A DNA stretch of 39,093 nt from Endomicrobium sp. GTDB taxonomy: Bacteria > Elusimicrobiota > Endomicrobiia > Endomicrobiales > Endomicrobiaceae. The notes below the pieces were generated by a model. The model made no database searches, was not told the origin of the DNA, and was given only the letters and a program-made list of their open reading frames with translations. The translations under genes were made by a program, and so were the position numbers. Shown in pieces: positions 8,493-16,744 of this stretch. Each line of letters begins with the position of its first letter. Position 1 is the stretch's first letter. The stretch is from assembly GCA_031255375.1 (NCBI GenBank), contig JAIRSP010000008.1:1-39093 (forward strand), given 5' to 3'.

Positions 8493-9119
8493 ATGTCACG
8501 TTATTTGGGATCATCTTGTAAACTGTGTCGCCGTGAAAGAGAAAAGCTTTTTCTTAAGGGAGAAAAATGTTTTGTAAATTGTATTGTTGAAAAAAAAAGA
8601 GGTAAAAATAGTCCAGGACAACATGGTTATTTAAAAACTAAAATGTCAGACTACGCAAGGCATTTAAGAGAAAAGCAAAAGGCGAAAAGAATATATGGAT
8701 TGACTGAGGAACAGTTTAGTCGTTATTATAAAATTGCGGAAAAAATAAAAGGATCAACTGGAGATAATTTAATTAAATTACTTGAATTAAGACTTGACAA
8801 TGTAGTATATCGTTTAGGTTTAGCTTTATCTAAAAAAATGGCAAGACAAATTGTAAATCATGGAAATGTTTTTGTTAATAAAAAGAAAATAAATATTCCA
8901 CGTTATCAATTAAAAATTGGTGATTTAATAACAGTTCCTGAAAAACACAAGTCAAATATTGTTATAAAAAAACTTCTTGATAAACCAATATCAAATGTTC
9001 CAACATGGCTTAATTTCGACAAGAATAAAGCTGCAGGAATTGTTGTGAGTGAGCCAATTGTTAATGAATGTCTTTGTCGTATAAATAGTCAACTTATTGT
9101 TGAATACTATTCAAAATAA
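8493..9119 (+). CDS. rpsD: 30S ribosomal protein S4, zinc-finger type
   Basis: A 208-residue S4, a primary 16S binder and assembly initiator. The N-terminal zinc knuckle is present (C9, C12, C26, C30), but the second pair is C-x3-C instead of the usual C-x4-C, one residue short. GKNSPGQHGYLKTKMSDYARHL and the S4 RNA-binding domain (RLDNVVYRLGLALSKKMARQ, VNHGNVFVNKKKI) follow. GGAGG at 8478-8482 lies 10 nt before the ATG. In E. coli S4 represses the alpha operon; no matching mRNA fold was recognised here. Confidence 0.96.
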   Translation: MSRYLGSSCKLCRREREKLFLKGEKCFVNCIVEKKRGKNSPGQHGYLKTKMSDYARHLREKQKAKRIYGLTEEQFSRYYKIAEKIKGSTGDNLIKLLELRLDNVVYRLGLALSKKMARQIVNHGNVFVNKKKINIPRYQLKIGDLITVPEKHKSNIVIKKLLDKPISNVPTWLNFDKNKAAGIVVSEPIVNECLCRINSQLIVEYYSK

Positions 9120-9162
9120 AACTAACAAGTTGCGAAAAGTTTATAAACGAGGTTGTAAATAA

Positions 9163-10140
9163 ATGAAAATTATTGATTTAAAAAAAATACGTAAGTTAGT
9201 TTTAGATAAAAAAACTGCCACAAAGTTTTATGGTCGTTTTATTATTGAACCCTTTGATAGAGGCTATGGATATACAATAGGTAATTCATTAAGAAGGATT
9301 TTACTTTCAAGTATTGACGGGGCAGCTATTACTTCAGTAAAAATTAAAGATGCATTACATGAATTTTCTGTTATAAAAGGTGTTAAAGAGGATGTAGCTC
9401 ATATTATTTTAAATTTAAAAAAAGTAAGAGTTAAATTAAATTCTAAAAAATCAGAAACATTATATTTAAGTGCTAAAAATATTGGAAGGATTACAGCAGG
9501 CGATATTAAACCTAAGTCTGGTGTTGAAATAATGAATCCAGAACAAGAAATTGCAAACATTGATACTGAGGCATCACTCGAAATGGAATTACGTGTTTCT
9601 ACAGGTAATGGGTATGTACTTGCAGAAGAGGTAAGTTTGAATGATGATAATTTTGGAAGTATAGCTATTGATTCATTGTTTTCTCCTGTTATAAAAGTAA
9701 ATTATGAAGTTGAAAATACACGTGTTGAGCAGGTTATTAATTATGATAGACTTGTTATGGAGATATGGACCGATGGAACTGTATCACCAAATTGTGCACT
9801 TTCACAATCTGCGATTATATTAAAAAATAGTCTTGATACTTTTATAGATGATAAATATAACGATTACAATAATAAAGACAGTAACAATGTTTGTGAAAAT
9901 GAAAAAATTTTTGATCAGTTGATAAATGTTATGAATTTTTCAACTAGAACATTAAATGGCCTAAAAAATGCTAACATTTTTACTGTAAAAGACATTGTTG
10001 AGTTGAGCGAAAGAGATATATTGAGTTTTGATAACTTAGGTAAGCGTTCCCTTGAAGAGATAAAGAATAAACTTAGAGAATTAAATTTGTCATTTAAAAT
10101 GAAAGTTAATAATGGAGAAAAAAATGATAAAAACATATAA
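9163..10140 (+). CDS. rpoA: RNA polymerase subunit alpha
   Basis: A 325-residue alpha subunit. The N-terminal dimerisation and assembly domain shows GRFIIEPFDRGYGYTIGNSL and the RRILLSSIDGAAITSVKI block. A low-complexity, Asn/Asp-rich linker lies at about residues 230-246. The C-terminal domain, which contacts UP elements and activators, is complete (TRTLNGLKNANIFTVKDIVE, LGKRSLEEIKNKL). It ends inside the start of rplQ, the usual neighbour. Confidence 0.97.
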   Translation: MKIIDLKKIRKLVLDKKTATKFYGRFIIEPFDRGYGYTIGNSLRRILLSSIDGAAITSVKIKDALHEFSVIKGVKEDVAHIILNLKKVRVKLNSKKSETLYLSAKNIGRITAGDIKPKSGVEIMNPEQEIANIDTEASLEMELRVSTGNGYVLAEEVSLNDDNFGSIAIDSLFSPVIKVNYEVENTRVEQVINYDRLVMEIWTDGTVSPNCALSQSAIILKNSLDTFIDDKYNDYNNKDSNNVCENEKIFDQLINVMNFSTRTLNGLKNANIFTVKDIVELSERDILSFDNLGKRSLEEIKNKLRELNLSFKMKVNNGEKNDKNI

Positions 10141-10477
10141 TGGTAGTAAGCTTGGTATTACAAGTTCACATAGAAAAGCGCTACTTCGTAATCTAGCGAC
10201 TGATTTATTTTTCCATGAAAAAATAATAACTACCCTTTCTAAAGCGAAGGAGCTTGCGAGTTATTCTGAAAAACTTATAACAAAAGCAAAAAAGAATAAT
10301 TTATGTGCAGTACGTGCGTTGAACACGAAAATAAATAACAAAAGTGTTGTAAAAAAGGTTTTTGATGTTTTAGTTCCAAGATACAACGATAGACATGGTG
10401 GTTATACTCAGATTTTTAAATTGGGGTTTAGACGTGGAGATAATTCAGAATTGGCAATGATAAAGCTGGTTAATTAA
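10124..10477 (+). CDS. rplQ: 50S ribosomal protein L17
   Basis: L17, near the peptide exit tunnel. GSKLGITSSHRKALLRNLAT, TTLSKAKELASYSEKLI and RHGGYTQIFKLGFRRGDN are diagnostic. Two in-frame ATGs exist: 10112 and 10124. GGAGAA at 10114-10119 is correctly spaced (6 nt from GGAG) only for 10124, giving 117 residues. The start lies within the last codons of rpoA (17-nt overlap), so coupling is likely. This closes the ribosomal cluster; no intrinsic terminator is visible in the 59 nt before mreB. Confidence 0.96.
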   Translation: MIKTYNGSKLGITSSHRKALLRNLATDLFFHEKIITTLSKAKELASYSEKLITKAKKNNLCAVRALNTKINNKSVVKKVFDVLVPRYNDRHGGYTQIFKLGFRRGDNSELAMIKLVN

Positions 10478-10536
10478 GAGTTTTTGTAATTTTATATCTT
10501 AATTAGAATCAAAAATATATAGGCGGAATATGCAAG

Positions 10537-11586
10537 ATGATATTGAATAGTATTTTTAGATTATTTTCAAATGATATGGGGATAGACTTAGGTACAGCTT
10601 CGGTACTTATTTTTATTAAAGGCCATGATGTTGTTTTAAGAGAACCTTCAGTTGTTGCTATGGAGCGTGATACTAAACGTGTTTTAGCTATTGGAAAAGA
10701 AGCAAAAAAAATGCTTGGTAAGACCCCAATGAACATTATAGCTGTAAGGCCTCTAAGAAATGGTGTTATTGCAAATTTTGATGCAACAGAAAGAATGATA
10801 AGATATTTTATAAAAAAAGTTCATAAAAAAACTACATTTCTTCATCCTAGAATGATTATAGGCGTACCTTCAGGTATTACAGAAGTTGAAAGAAGGGCTG
10901 TTAGAGAATCAGCTGAACAAGCAGGTGCGAGAGAGGTTTATCTTATTGATGAGCCGATGGCAGCTGCTATTGGCTCTGGTATTTCAGTTCAAGAACCTAA
11001 GGGAAATATGATAGTTGATATAGGAGGAGGAACAACTGAAGTTGCCGTTATATCTTTAGGTGGTATGGTTGTTGCAAAATCAGTTGAGATTGCAGGCGAT
11101 AAAATGGATGAAGCATTAGTGCAGTATTTTAGAAAAAAAAACAATCTTGCTATAGGTGAAAATACTGCAGAAGAAGTTAAAATGAAAATAGGATCTGTTT
11201 TTCCATTTGCAGACGAAGCATCGATTGACGTGAAAGGAAGAAATCTTATTACTGGTTTGCCAAAAATAATTACTATTAGCTCAGAAGAAGTTAGAAGTGC
11301 ATTATTGGAGCCGGTAAGAAAGATAATAGATGTTATAAAAAATGTACTTGAAGAAACCCCGGCTGAGCTTGCCGCTGATCTTGTTGATAGCGGGATAACA
11401 TTGAGTGGCGGTGGTTCACTTATAAAAGGACTTCCTGAGCTTTTGTCACAAGAAACAAAACTTCCTATTAAACTTGTTGATGATCCACTAACATCTGTTG
11501 TAAGGGGGACGGGCGTATGTTTGGAGGAGTTAGATAAGTATAGCAGTGATGGAATATCAAGTTTTATGAAAAGTATAAATATTTGA
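10537..11586 (+). CDS. mreB: Rod shape-determining protein MreB (bacterial actin)
   Basis: This cytoskeletal ATPase forms membrane-bound filaments that steer lateral wall synthesis. The 349-residue length is normal. Actin-fold motifs: phosphate-1 at about residues 15-20 (GIDLGTAS), phosphate-2 (VDIGGGTTEVAVISLGG), the DEPMAAAIGSG block, and the adenosine motif (GITLSGGGSLIKGLPELL). An N-terminal amphipathic stretch (ILNSIFRLFSND) fits membrane binding. It opens the mreB-mreC-mreD-mrdA-rodA cluster. It could be read through from rplQ, because nothing obvious separates the two operons. Confidence 0.97.
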   Translation: MILNSIFRLFSNDMGIDLGTASVLIFIKGHDVVLREPSVVAMERDTKRVLAIGKEAKKMLGKTPMNIIAVRPLRNGVIANFDATERMIRYFIKKVHKKTTFLHPRMIIGVPSGITEVERRAVRESAEQAGAREVYLIDEPMAAAIGSGISVQEPKGNMIVDIGGGTTEVAVISLGGMVVAKSVEIAGDKMDEALVQYFRKKNNLAIGENTAEEVKMKIGSVFPFADEASIDVKGRNLITGLPKIITISSEEVRSALLEPVRKIIDVIKNVLEETPAELAADLVDSGITLSGGGSLIKGLPELLSQETKLPIKLVDDPLTSVVRGTGVCLEELDKYSSDGISSFMKSINI

Positions 11587-11640
11587 CTTTAAACAAATGT
11601 GTTTATGTAAATCATTAAAAATGAGTACATATATAGAAGA

Positions 11641-12456
11641 ATGAAACGAAATAATTTTGCATTTTTTGTTCTTTTTTTGATTAGTTTATTTTTTATTGTT
11701 GCAAGACGCAATTGTATTGTAAAAAATATAAGTAATACTATTTATTTCCTGTCTTACTCAGTTTTTAATTTAACAGATCGTGTTTTTTGTTCGTTTGAAA
11801 ATTTTATAAAAAATAAGAAATCTATCATTGATTTATATGATGAAAATGTTTTTTATAAGCAAAAAAATCAAAAATTGATATGTAAACTATTTAATTATAG
11901 TATTATTGTTGGTGAATATAATGAATTGTTGAGGGCGTTAAAATTAGAAAAAATAAAAAATACAATGCCTGTATTTGCAAGGGTATTAATCAGAAATTCA
12001 AATGAATGGTGCAAATGTTTCACGATAAATAAGGGTAAAAAAGATGGTCTTTATAATGGGCTTCCTGTATTAATGTTTTGTAAAAAAAAGGATAAACTTT
12101 GCGTTGCTGGCAAAATAGTAAAAACTCACGCATTTTCATCAGAGGTTGAACTAATAACTAACAAGTCATATTTTCTACCAGTAAAAATTAATGGAGTTAA
12201 CTGTCTTTCTGAAGGCACTAATTCACATTCATTGAAAATTTCATATATACCAAACAATATCAGTATCGATGTTGGCGACGAAGTTGTTACGAGTGGATTA
12301 AGCTCAGTTTTTTTTGAAAACACATTGGTTGCTGTTGTGACAAATACATTTCGTAAAAATCTGAACGATGATTTTAAAACTGTTTCAGCTAATGTTTTTT
12401 TTGATTTGGATACTATTTGTAAGGTGATTGTTTTTGTACCAGAAATAAAAATATGA
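11641..12456 (+). CDS. mreC: Rod shape-determining protein MreC
   Basis: A 271-residue bitopic protein: membrane segment at about residues 6-24, a periplasmic helical (coiled-coil) region at about 50-110, then the beta-domain region (ARVLIRNSNEWCKCFTINKG, KKDGLYNGLPVLM, GDEVVTSGLSSVF). MreC activates PBP2 within the elongasome. Position directly between mreB and mreD confirms the identity. The stop overlaps the mreD start as ATGA (12453-12456). Four cysteines in the periplasmic part are unusual, but nothing more can be concluded from sequence. Confidence 0.93.
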   Translation: MKRNNFAFFVLFLISLFFIVARRNCIVKNISNTIYFLSYSVFNLTDRVFCSFENFIKNKKSIIDLYDENVFYKQKNQKLICKLFNYSIIVGEYNELLRALKLEKIKNTMPVFARVLIRNSNEWCKCFTINKGKKDGLYNGLPVLMFCKKKDKLCVAGKIVKTHAFSSEVELITNKSYFLPVKINGVNCLSEGTNSHSLKISYIPNNISIDVGDEVVTSGLSSVFFENTLVAVVTNTFRKNLNDDFKTVSANVFFDLDTICKVIVFVPEIKI

Positions 12457-12950
12457 GAATAATAATTTTTTTTTTGATATTTGAATTTACTCTTTGTAGA
12501 TATATAAATGTTTTTGAATTTTTCCCGAATTTTATATTGATTTTTATCATATATTTATATATTTCAAAAAAGGCTATTTTTGCACAATTGTTTGGCTTTT
12601 TTTTTGGTTTGATTTCAGATGTTTTTTTAATTGATTTTTTTGGAACGAATGCATTGGTATTTACTGTTACCGGCTATTTTATTAGTACATTTTGTAGAAA
12701 ATTTGATGTAAATAATATTTTTTTTAAATTTGTTATTGCATTTTTTTCAAATATAGTTTATTATCTCTGTTTTGTTTTTATTGATTTTGTAACTACAAAG
12801 AACAAAAATTGTGTATTCTATTTTGTTCATAGTTTATATTATCTAAAAATTATCGTTACAACATTGATTTTTCCATTAATCTTTAATGCTTTGGAGTTGA
12901 TTGATAAGGAAGATAGTACAAAAATTAAACAATATTTTTTAAAGCAATGA
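12453..12950 (+). CDS. mreD: Rod shape-determining protein MreD
   Basis: A very hydrophobic 165-residue protein with about five to six membrane segments and phenylalanine-rich sequence, including ISKKAIFAQLFGFFFGLISD and FFGTNALVFTVTGYFIS, which match the MreD pattern. Sequence conservation in this family is poor, so the call rests mainly on its place between mreC and mrdA and on its size. It overlaps mreC by four bases (ATGA), implying coupled translation. Confidence 0.88.
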   Translation: MRIIIFFLIFEFTLCRYINVFEFFPNFILIFIIYLYISKKAIFAQLFGFFFGLISDVFLIDFFGTNALVFTVTGYFISTFCRKFDVNNIFFKFVIAFFSNIVYYLCFVFIDFVTTKNKNCVFYFVHSLYYLKIIVTTLIFPLIFNALELIDKEDSTKIKQYFLKQ

Positions 12951-13017
12951 ACGTATTAGCATACAAAGTAATATGTTGTTTTATTTTTTGTTTTTATTGT
13001 AAATTGGTTTTTCATAA

Positions 13018-14769
13018 ATGACATGGTATAAAAATGAAAAATTTTCTTATGAAGTTTTTGTTAAAAAGTATAGATTAGTTTTTACACTTTTTATTTTAAT
13101 ATTTGTATGTATACTTATACGTCTTTTTTATTTGCAAATTGTTAAAGGTGATGAATATAAAAAAATTTCTGATAAGCAAAGTTCTTTCAGTATAGTCGAC
13201 CGTGCTCAAAGAGGGAATATTTATTCTGAAAATGAGATTGTACTTACAAAAAATATAACTACTTTTAATGTTTACTTTTATCAATCTATACAAAACGATA
13301 TTCCGTCTGATAAAGACGTAAAAGAATTAAGTAAAATTCTTGGGAAAGATATAAGCCATATTATAAATAATAGTTTAAAAAATAAAAAAACTGAAAAACT
13401 TGCAGACAATTTGAACTTAGAAAAAATGTTTAAAGTAATGGAAAAAAAAACAGATATGAATGGTATTTTTATTTCAAAAAAAGTACATAGATTTTATTGT
13501 TATCCTAAAGTTACAAGTCATATGATTGGACATGTTGGTGAAATTTGTATGAACGAATTACACGAATTATCGAAATATGGATATAAAATTGGAGATTATA
13601 TAGGTAAAAATGGTATAGAGGGATTTTATGATAAATATTTACGAGGTAAAAATGGAAGATTGCAAATTGAAACTAATGCAATTGGTCATCAAACTGGAAA
13701 GTTTAATTATATTAAACCTGAAGTTGGATATAATGTTCATTCAACGGTAAACCTTGAATTGCAGAAAGTTGCTTATAATGCTCTTAAAAATAGCACTTCT
13801 GGAAAAGGGGCAGTTGTTGTATTGGATGTAAAAACTGGTGCTGTAAAAGCCTTGGTCTCATGTCCTGGATTTGATGCTAATAAAATCCATTCGAATAGTT
13901 TTAGTAAATATTTGAACGATAAAAAATTGCCACTTTTTAATAGGGCAATACAGGCTATTTATCCTCCTGGATCAGTGTTTAAAATAATACCTTTTGTTTC
14001 TGCATTGGAACTAGATGGTGTTGTTGATAATGAAAAAATGATTAAATGTAACGGTAGTTTTACAATTGGAAACAAAAAATATTCTTGTTGGAACAGACAT
14101 GGACATGGAAAAATCAATCTTTTTTCTGCAATTATTCATTCATGTAATGTTTATTTTTACAAACTTGGCATTGAGGTTGGTGTAAAGAATTTAGAAAAAT
14201 ATGCTAGAAAATTTTATTTTGATCAAAAAACAGAAATAGATTTACCAAATGAAAAAAAAGGATTTGTTTCAAATTATAATTCAAGGACACGATGGTTTTC
14301 TGGCGATATAGCTATATTTTCAATAGGCCAGAGTGCACTTTGGGTAACACCAATTCAAGTCGCATGTATGGCTTGTGCAATTGCAAATAATGGTGTTTAT
14401 TATAATCCTTATATAGTTGACAAAATTATAAACCAAAACACAGGCAAAGTAATTTATGTACATAGATTGAGTGTTAAAAAAAAAATAGATCTGTCATACG
14501 CAACTTGGAGTATTTTACAGGAAGCTCTTTTGAATGTTGTTGAAAATGGAACTGGGACCAGATGTAAGATTTCAAATATTAAGATTGCCGGCAAAACTGG
14601 AACAGCACAAAATGCCAGCGGATATGATCATGGATGGTTTGCTTCTTATGCGCCTGCCAATAATCCGGAAATTGCAATGGCGGTTGTTGTTGAAAATGGC
14701 GGGAGCGCTAGTTCAAGCGCAATTCCGGTCAGCAAAAAAATATATGAAGCTTATTTTAATAAAGCATAA
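13018..14769 (+). CDS. mrdA: Penicillin-binding protein 2 (elongation transpeptidase)
   Basis: A class B PBP that cross-links new lateral-wall peptidoglycan, partnered with RodA. There is a short cytoplasmic N-terminus, one membrane segment at about residues 20-39, then the pedestal domain (RAQRGNIYSENEIVL; GKNGIEGFYDKYLRGK). The transpeptidase domain has S319-x-x-K322 in PPGSVFK, S375-C-N377 and K526-T-G528. All catalytic motifs are intact, and 583 residues is slightly below the E. coli enzyme. It is followed by rodA with a one-base overlap. Confidence 0.96.
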   Translation: MTWYKNEKFSYEVFVKKYRLVFTLFILIFVCILIRLFYLQIVKGDEYKKISDKQSSFSIVDRAQRGNIYSENEIVLTKNITTFNVYFYQSIQNDIPSDKDVKELSKILGKDISHIINNSLKNKKTEKLADNLNLEKMFKVMEKKTDMNGIFISKKVHRFYCYPKVTSHMIGHVGEICMNELHELSKYGYKIGDYIGKNGIEGFYDKYLRGKNGRLQIETNAIGHQTGKFNYIKPEVGYNVHSTVNLELQKVAYNALKNSTSGKGAVVVLDVKTGAVKALVSCPGFDANKIHSNSFSKYLNDKKLPLFNRAIQAIYPPGSVFKIIPFVSALELDGVVDNEKMIKCNGSFTIGNKKYSCWNRHGHGKINLFSAIIHSCNVYFYKLGIEVGVKNLEKYARKFYFDQKTEIDLPNEKKGFVSNYNSRTRWFSGDIAIFSIGQSALWVTPIQVACMACAIANNGVYYNPYIVDKIINQNTGKVIYVHRLSVKKKIDLSYATWSILQEALLNVVENGTGTRCKISNIKIAGKTGTAQNASGYDHGWFASYAPANNPEIAMAVVVENGGSASSSAIPVSKKIYEAYFNKA

Positions 14770-16121
14770 TGAGTAGAAAAATTGTTAATATAGCAAAAAA
14801 TATTCTGTTACCTATAGATTTTAAACTTGTTTTTCCGGTCATTATTTTAATATTTATAGGGTTTATGTCAATATATTCAGCATGTAGCAGTTATAATAAT
14901 ATGTTGTTTGGATTTCTTTTAACTCAATTGTTAGCATTTGGCTTAGGTATAATTGGACTTGTCTTTACTGCAAATTTTAATTATCGATATTATAAACGTT
15001 TTGATAGATTTATTTATATTTTATCAATTGTAATTTTAATACTTGTTTTAATTTTTGGTTCAGTGAAAAAAGGGGCGAAATCTTGGTTTGATTTTGGCTT
15101 TGCCTTATTTCAGCCAGTTGAAATTGTAAAAATAATGTTTATTTTATCTGTTGCTTCTTTTATTGATAAAAAATCAGAAAAAATTAACAATATTTCTTTT
15201 TTTATTGTATTATTCGCCATGTTTATAGGTCATGTTTTTTTTATAATGATGCAACCGGATTTTTCGTCCACGTTATCATATTTTCCAGTACTTTTAATTC
15301 TTCTTTTTGTTGCTGGAGCTAATAAATTTTATTTATTTTACATTATAGTTTTTATTTTTTTTTCTGTATCTATACCAATTTTAAATACATTTTTTAATAC
15401 ACATCAACAATTGTTATTTTCGCAAAATAAAATGTTTTTATTGTTAAAGTCATATTTATTTAATATCATTTATGTTATTATATTTGTATTATTATCAATA
15501 ATAATTTGTTGTTTATATTTTTCGTTAAAATTGAAAGTTAAAAAATTAATAAATTTAATTATTTTATGTACTTCAATGCTATTTGGGTGTTTATCGTCCA
15601 TTGTGATTGAAAGATCATTGAAAGATTATCAAAAAAAAAGAATTATGGTTTTTTTAAATCCAGCATTTGATCCTGTTAGATCTGGATACAACATAGCGCA
15701 ATCAAAAATAGCGATAGGATCTGGTGGCTTGATCGGGAAAGGATTTAAAAAAGGAACACAGACGCAATTATGTTTTTTACCTGAAAAACATACAGATTTT
15801 ATTTTTTCAGTTATAGCTGAGGAAGGTGGATTGATTTTGTCGCAAATCACGTTATTTTTTTATTTTATCCTTATTTCACGAGCATTTGTTATAGCAAAAA
15901 AATCTAATGATAGATATGGCTCAATTGTTGCAATTGGTATAATTACTATGTTTGTATTTTATATAGTGATTAATATATGCATGTCAACCGGTATAATTCC
16001 TGTAGTTGGCGTGCCGTTGCCATTTATTTCGTATGGCGGTTCATCAATTTTTTCATCAATGTGTGCTATTGGTATTTTGTGCTCTATAAATAATTCAAAA
16101 AGATTGCGTATATATATATAA
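14769..16121 (+). CDS. rodA: Peptidoglycan glycosyltransferase RodA (SEDS family, enlarged)
   Basis: The SEDS glycosyltransferase of the elongasome. It has the catalytic-region Asp D164 in QPDFSSTL, the large-loop signature LKDYQKKRI ... GYNIAQSKIAIGSGGLIGKG, LPEKHTDFIFSVIAEEGG, and GVPLPFISYGGSS. At 450 residues it is well above the usual 370 or so. The excess lies between D164 and the LKDYQ motif (about residue 285), where about 70 extra mostly hydrophobic residues suggest two additional membrane helices. It starts on the last base of mrdA's stop (TAATG). Confidence 0.95.
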   Translation: MSRKIVNIAKNILLPIDFKLVFPVIILIFIGFMSIYSACSSYNNMLFGFLLTQLLAFGLGIIGLVFTANFNYRYYKRFDRFIYILSIVILILVLIFGSVKKGAKSWFDFGFALFQPVEIVKIMFILSVASFIDKKSEKINNISFFIVLFAMFIGHVFFIMMQPDFSSTLSYFPVLLILLFVAGANKFYLFYIIVFIFFSVSIPILNTFFNTHQQLLFSQNKMFLLLKSYLFNIIYVIIFVLLSIIICCLYFSLKLKVKKLINLIILCTSMLFGCLSSIVIERSLKDYQKKRIMVFLNPAFDPVRSGYNIAQSKIAIGSGGLIGKGFKKGTQTQLCFLPEKHTDFIFSVIAEEGGLILSQITLFFYFILISRAFVIAKKSNDRYGSIVAIGIITMFVFYIVINICMSTGIIPVVGVPLPFISYGGSSIFSSMCAIGILCSINNSKRLRIYI

Positions 16122-16125
16122 GATT

Positions 16126-16159
16126 TGCAAAAATATATTTAAAAATATAAAATTTTGCA
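16126..16159 (+). repeat. Hairpin between rodA and the lipoprotein gene
   Basis: TGCAAAA (16126-16132) pairs with TTTTGCA (16153-16159), and inner TATATT (16134-16139) pairs with AATATA (16144-16149), separated by a small internal loop. No T run follows, so it is a weak terminator at best. It could partly isolate the rod operon from the next gene. A TATAAA at 16161-16166 may serve as a -10 for the lipoprotein gene, but the candidate -35 is poor. Confidence 0.3.
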
Positions 16160-16206
16160 TTATAAAGGTCGTTGTTAAAATTGTTTATTCCAGGAGAGGT
16201 GCCAAA

Positions 16207-16416
16207 ATGAGAAAAACTATGTTAGTAAGTGCTAGTGTGTTTGTGGTTGCGTTTGGTTTGTTACTATCTGCGTGTACAAACAAGAACGAGAAAAAAAATG
16301 AGATATTATCCTCTGGTGATGAGATAGTGTCAGATCAAGATCAAGATAAACAGGATAATCAGGACAAAAATAGTGAATCTACCGATGAACAACATGATAA
16401 CGATAAAAGTGAATAA
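16207..16416 (+). CDS. Small acidic lipoprotein of unknown function
   Basis: A 69-residue precursor with a textbook lipoprotein signal: basic start (MRKT), hydrophobic core of about 17 residues, lipobox LSAC with the lipidated cysteine at position 23. The mature part is only 47 residues, dominated by D, E, K, Q, N and S, with DQDQDK/NQDK near-repeats and almost no hydrophobic residues, so it is probably disordered. The strong AGGAGAGG Shine-Dalgarno (16192-16199, 7 nt before ATG) argues that it is expressed. Family not recognised. Its position behind rodA hints at the envelope but proves nothing. Confidence 0.75.
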   Translation: MRKTMLVSASVFVVAFGLLLSACTNKNEKKNEILSSGDEIVSDQDQDKQDNQDKNSESTDEQHDNDKSE

Positions 16417-16460
16417 TAATTTTTAAATTCTTTTATATTATTCATAAAGATATATTAATA

Positions 16461-16491
16461 TTCGCATGGTGTTTTATTTTGTAGATATAAT
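16461..16491 (+). promoter_or_regulatory. Possible promoter ahead of the terminator hairpin
   Basis: TATAAT at 16486-16491 is a perfect -10 match. The best -35 is TTCGCA (16461-16466), four of six positions, with a long 19-nt spacer. Transcription would begin near 16498 and meet the terminator at about 16625. In DNA this AT-rich the -10 alone is weak evidence. Confidence 0.25.
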
Positions 16492-16497
16492 AATGGA

Positions 16498-16625
16498 ATG
16501 TATTTGTTATACAGTTCATTCATTGGTCCATTTTAAACATGTTTTTTTTGCAGTTCCGAATGTACGTTGACCAAAAAAAACAACAACTTTTCCATATTAA
16601 CTTTTGGAGGGGTTGTTGTTTTTTT
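16498..16625 (+). ncRNA. Candidate small RNA or transcribed leader upstream of argF
   Basis: The 374-nt gap between the lipoprotein gene and argF (16417-16790) holds no credible gene. Within it a roughly 128-nt unit can be drawn: a TATAAT at 16486-16491, a hairpin closed by TTGGTC (16523-16528) with GACCAA (16569-16574) and an inner ACAT/ATGT, then a strong terminator. A 12-codon frame starts at 16498 (MYLLYSSFIGPF) but lacks a proper Shine-Dalgarno sequence. It could be an independent sRNA or an attenuated argF leader. No known RNA family (T-box, 6S, tmRNA, SRP) was recognised. Confidence 0.35.
16574..16625 (+). terminator. Intrinsic terminator
   Basis: AACAACAAC (16579-16587) pairs perfectly with GTTGTTGTT (16612-16620). 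The stem continues upward through three G-U pairs and a TCCA/TGGA top (16591-16594 with 16605-16608), with a loop of about ten bases. Further A-T pairs extend downward, and a run of seven T (16619-16625) completes it. It is the clearest rho-independent terminator in the window and separates the rod/lipoprotein unit from argF, or ends a small RNA. Confidence 0.75.
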
Positions 16626-16722
16626 ATTAGATGAAAACAGATAAGATTAGCCAAATTTGATTTAATTTACTTGTATATATGAAATAATTATTGATTTATA
16701 ACAGTATTTATGATAGAACTTA

Positions 16723-16744
16723 AATATGCTGTAAAAAGCATATT
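16723..16744. promoter_or_regulatory. Perfect inverted repeat upstream of argF (possible operator)
   Basis: AATATGCT (16723-16730) and AGCATATT (16737-16744) are perfect reverse complements around a 6-nt GTAAAA centre. The repeat lies 47 nt before the argF ATG, where an operator would sit. The half-sites do not obviously match an ArgR box. It could instead be an RNA hairpin in the leader, or chance. Confidence 0.35.

Noticed and set aside
8326..8577. Plus-strand frame of 83 codons spanning the rpsK-rpsD spacer
   Set aside because: It overlaps the ends of both ribosomal genes in another frame and has no initiation signal.
10481..10515. TTTTTG/CAAAAA inverted repeat between rplQ and mreB as a terminator
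   Set aside because: Only six bp, nearly all A-T, with no T run after the 3' arm.
16498..16536. 12-codon frame as an argF leader peptide
   Set aside because: No Arg codons and no properly spaced Shine-Dalgarno, so classical arginine attenuation is not supported.
16561..16570. TGTACGTTGA shared with 36750-36759 as a regulatory repeat
   Set aside because: Only two copies of ten bases with unrelated flanks; chance cannot be excluded.
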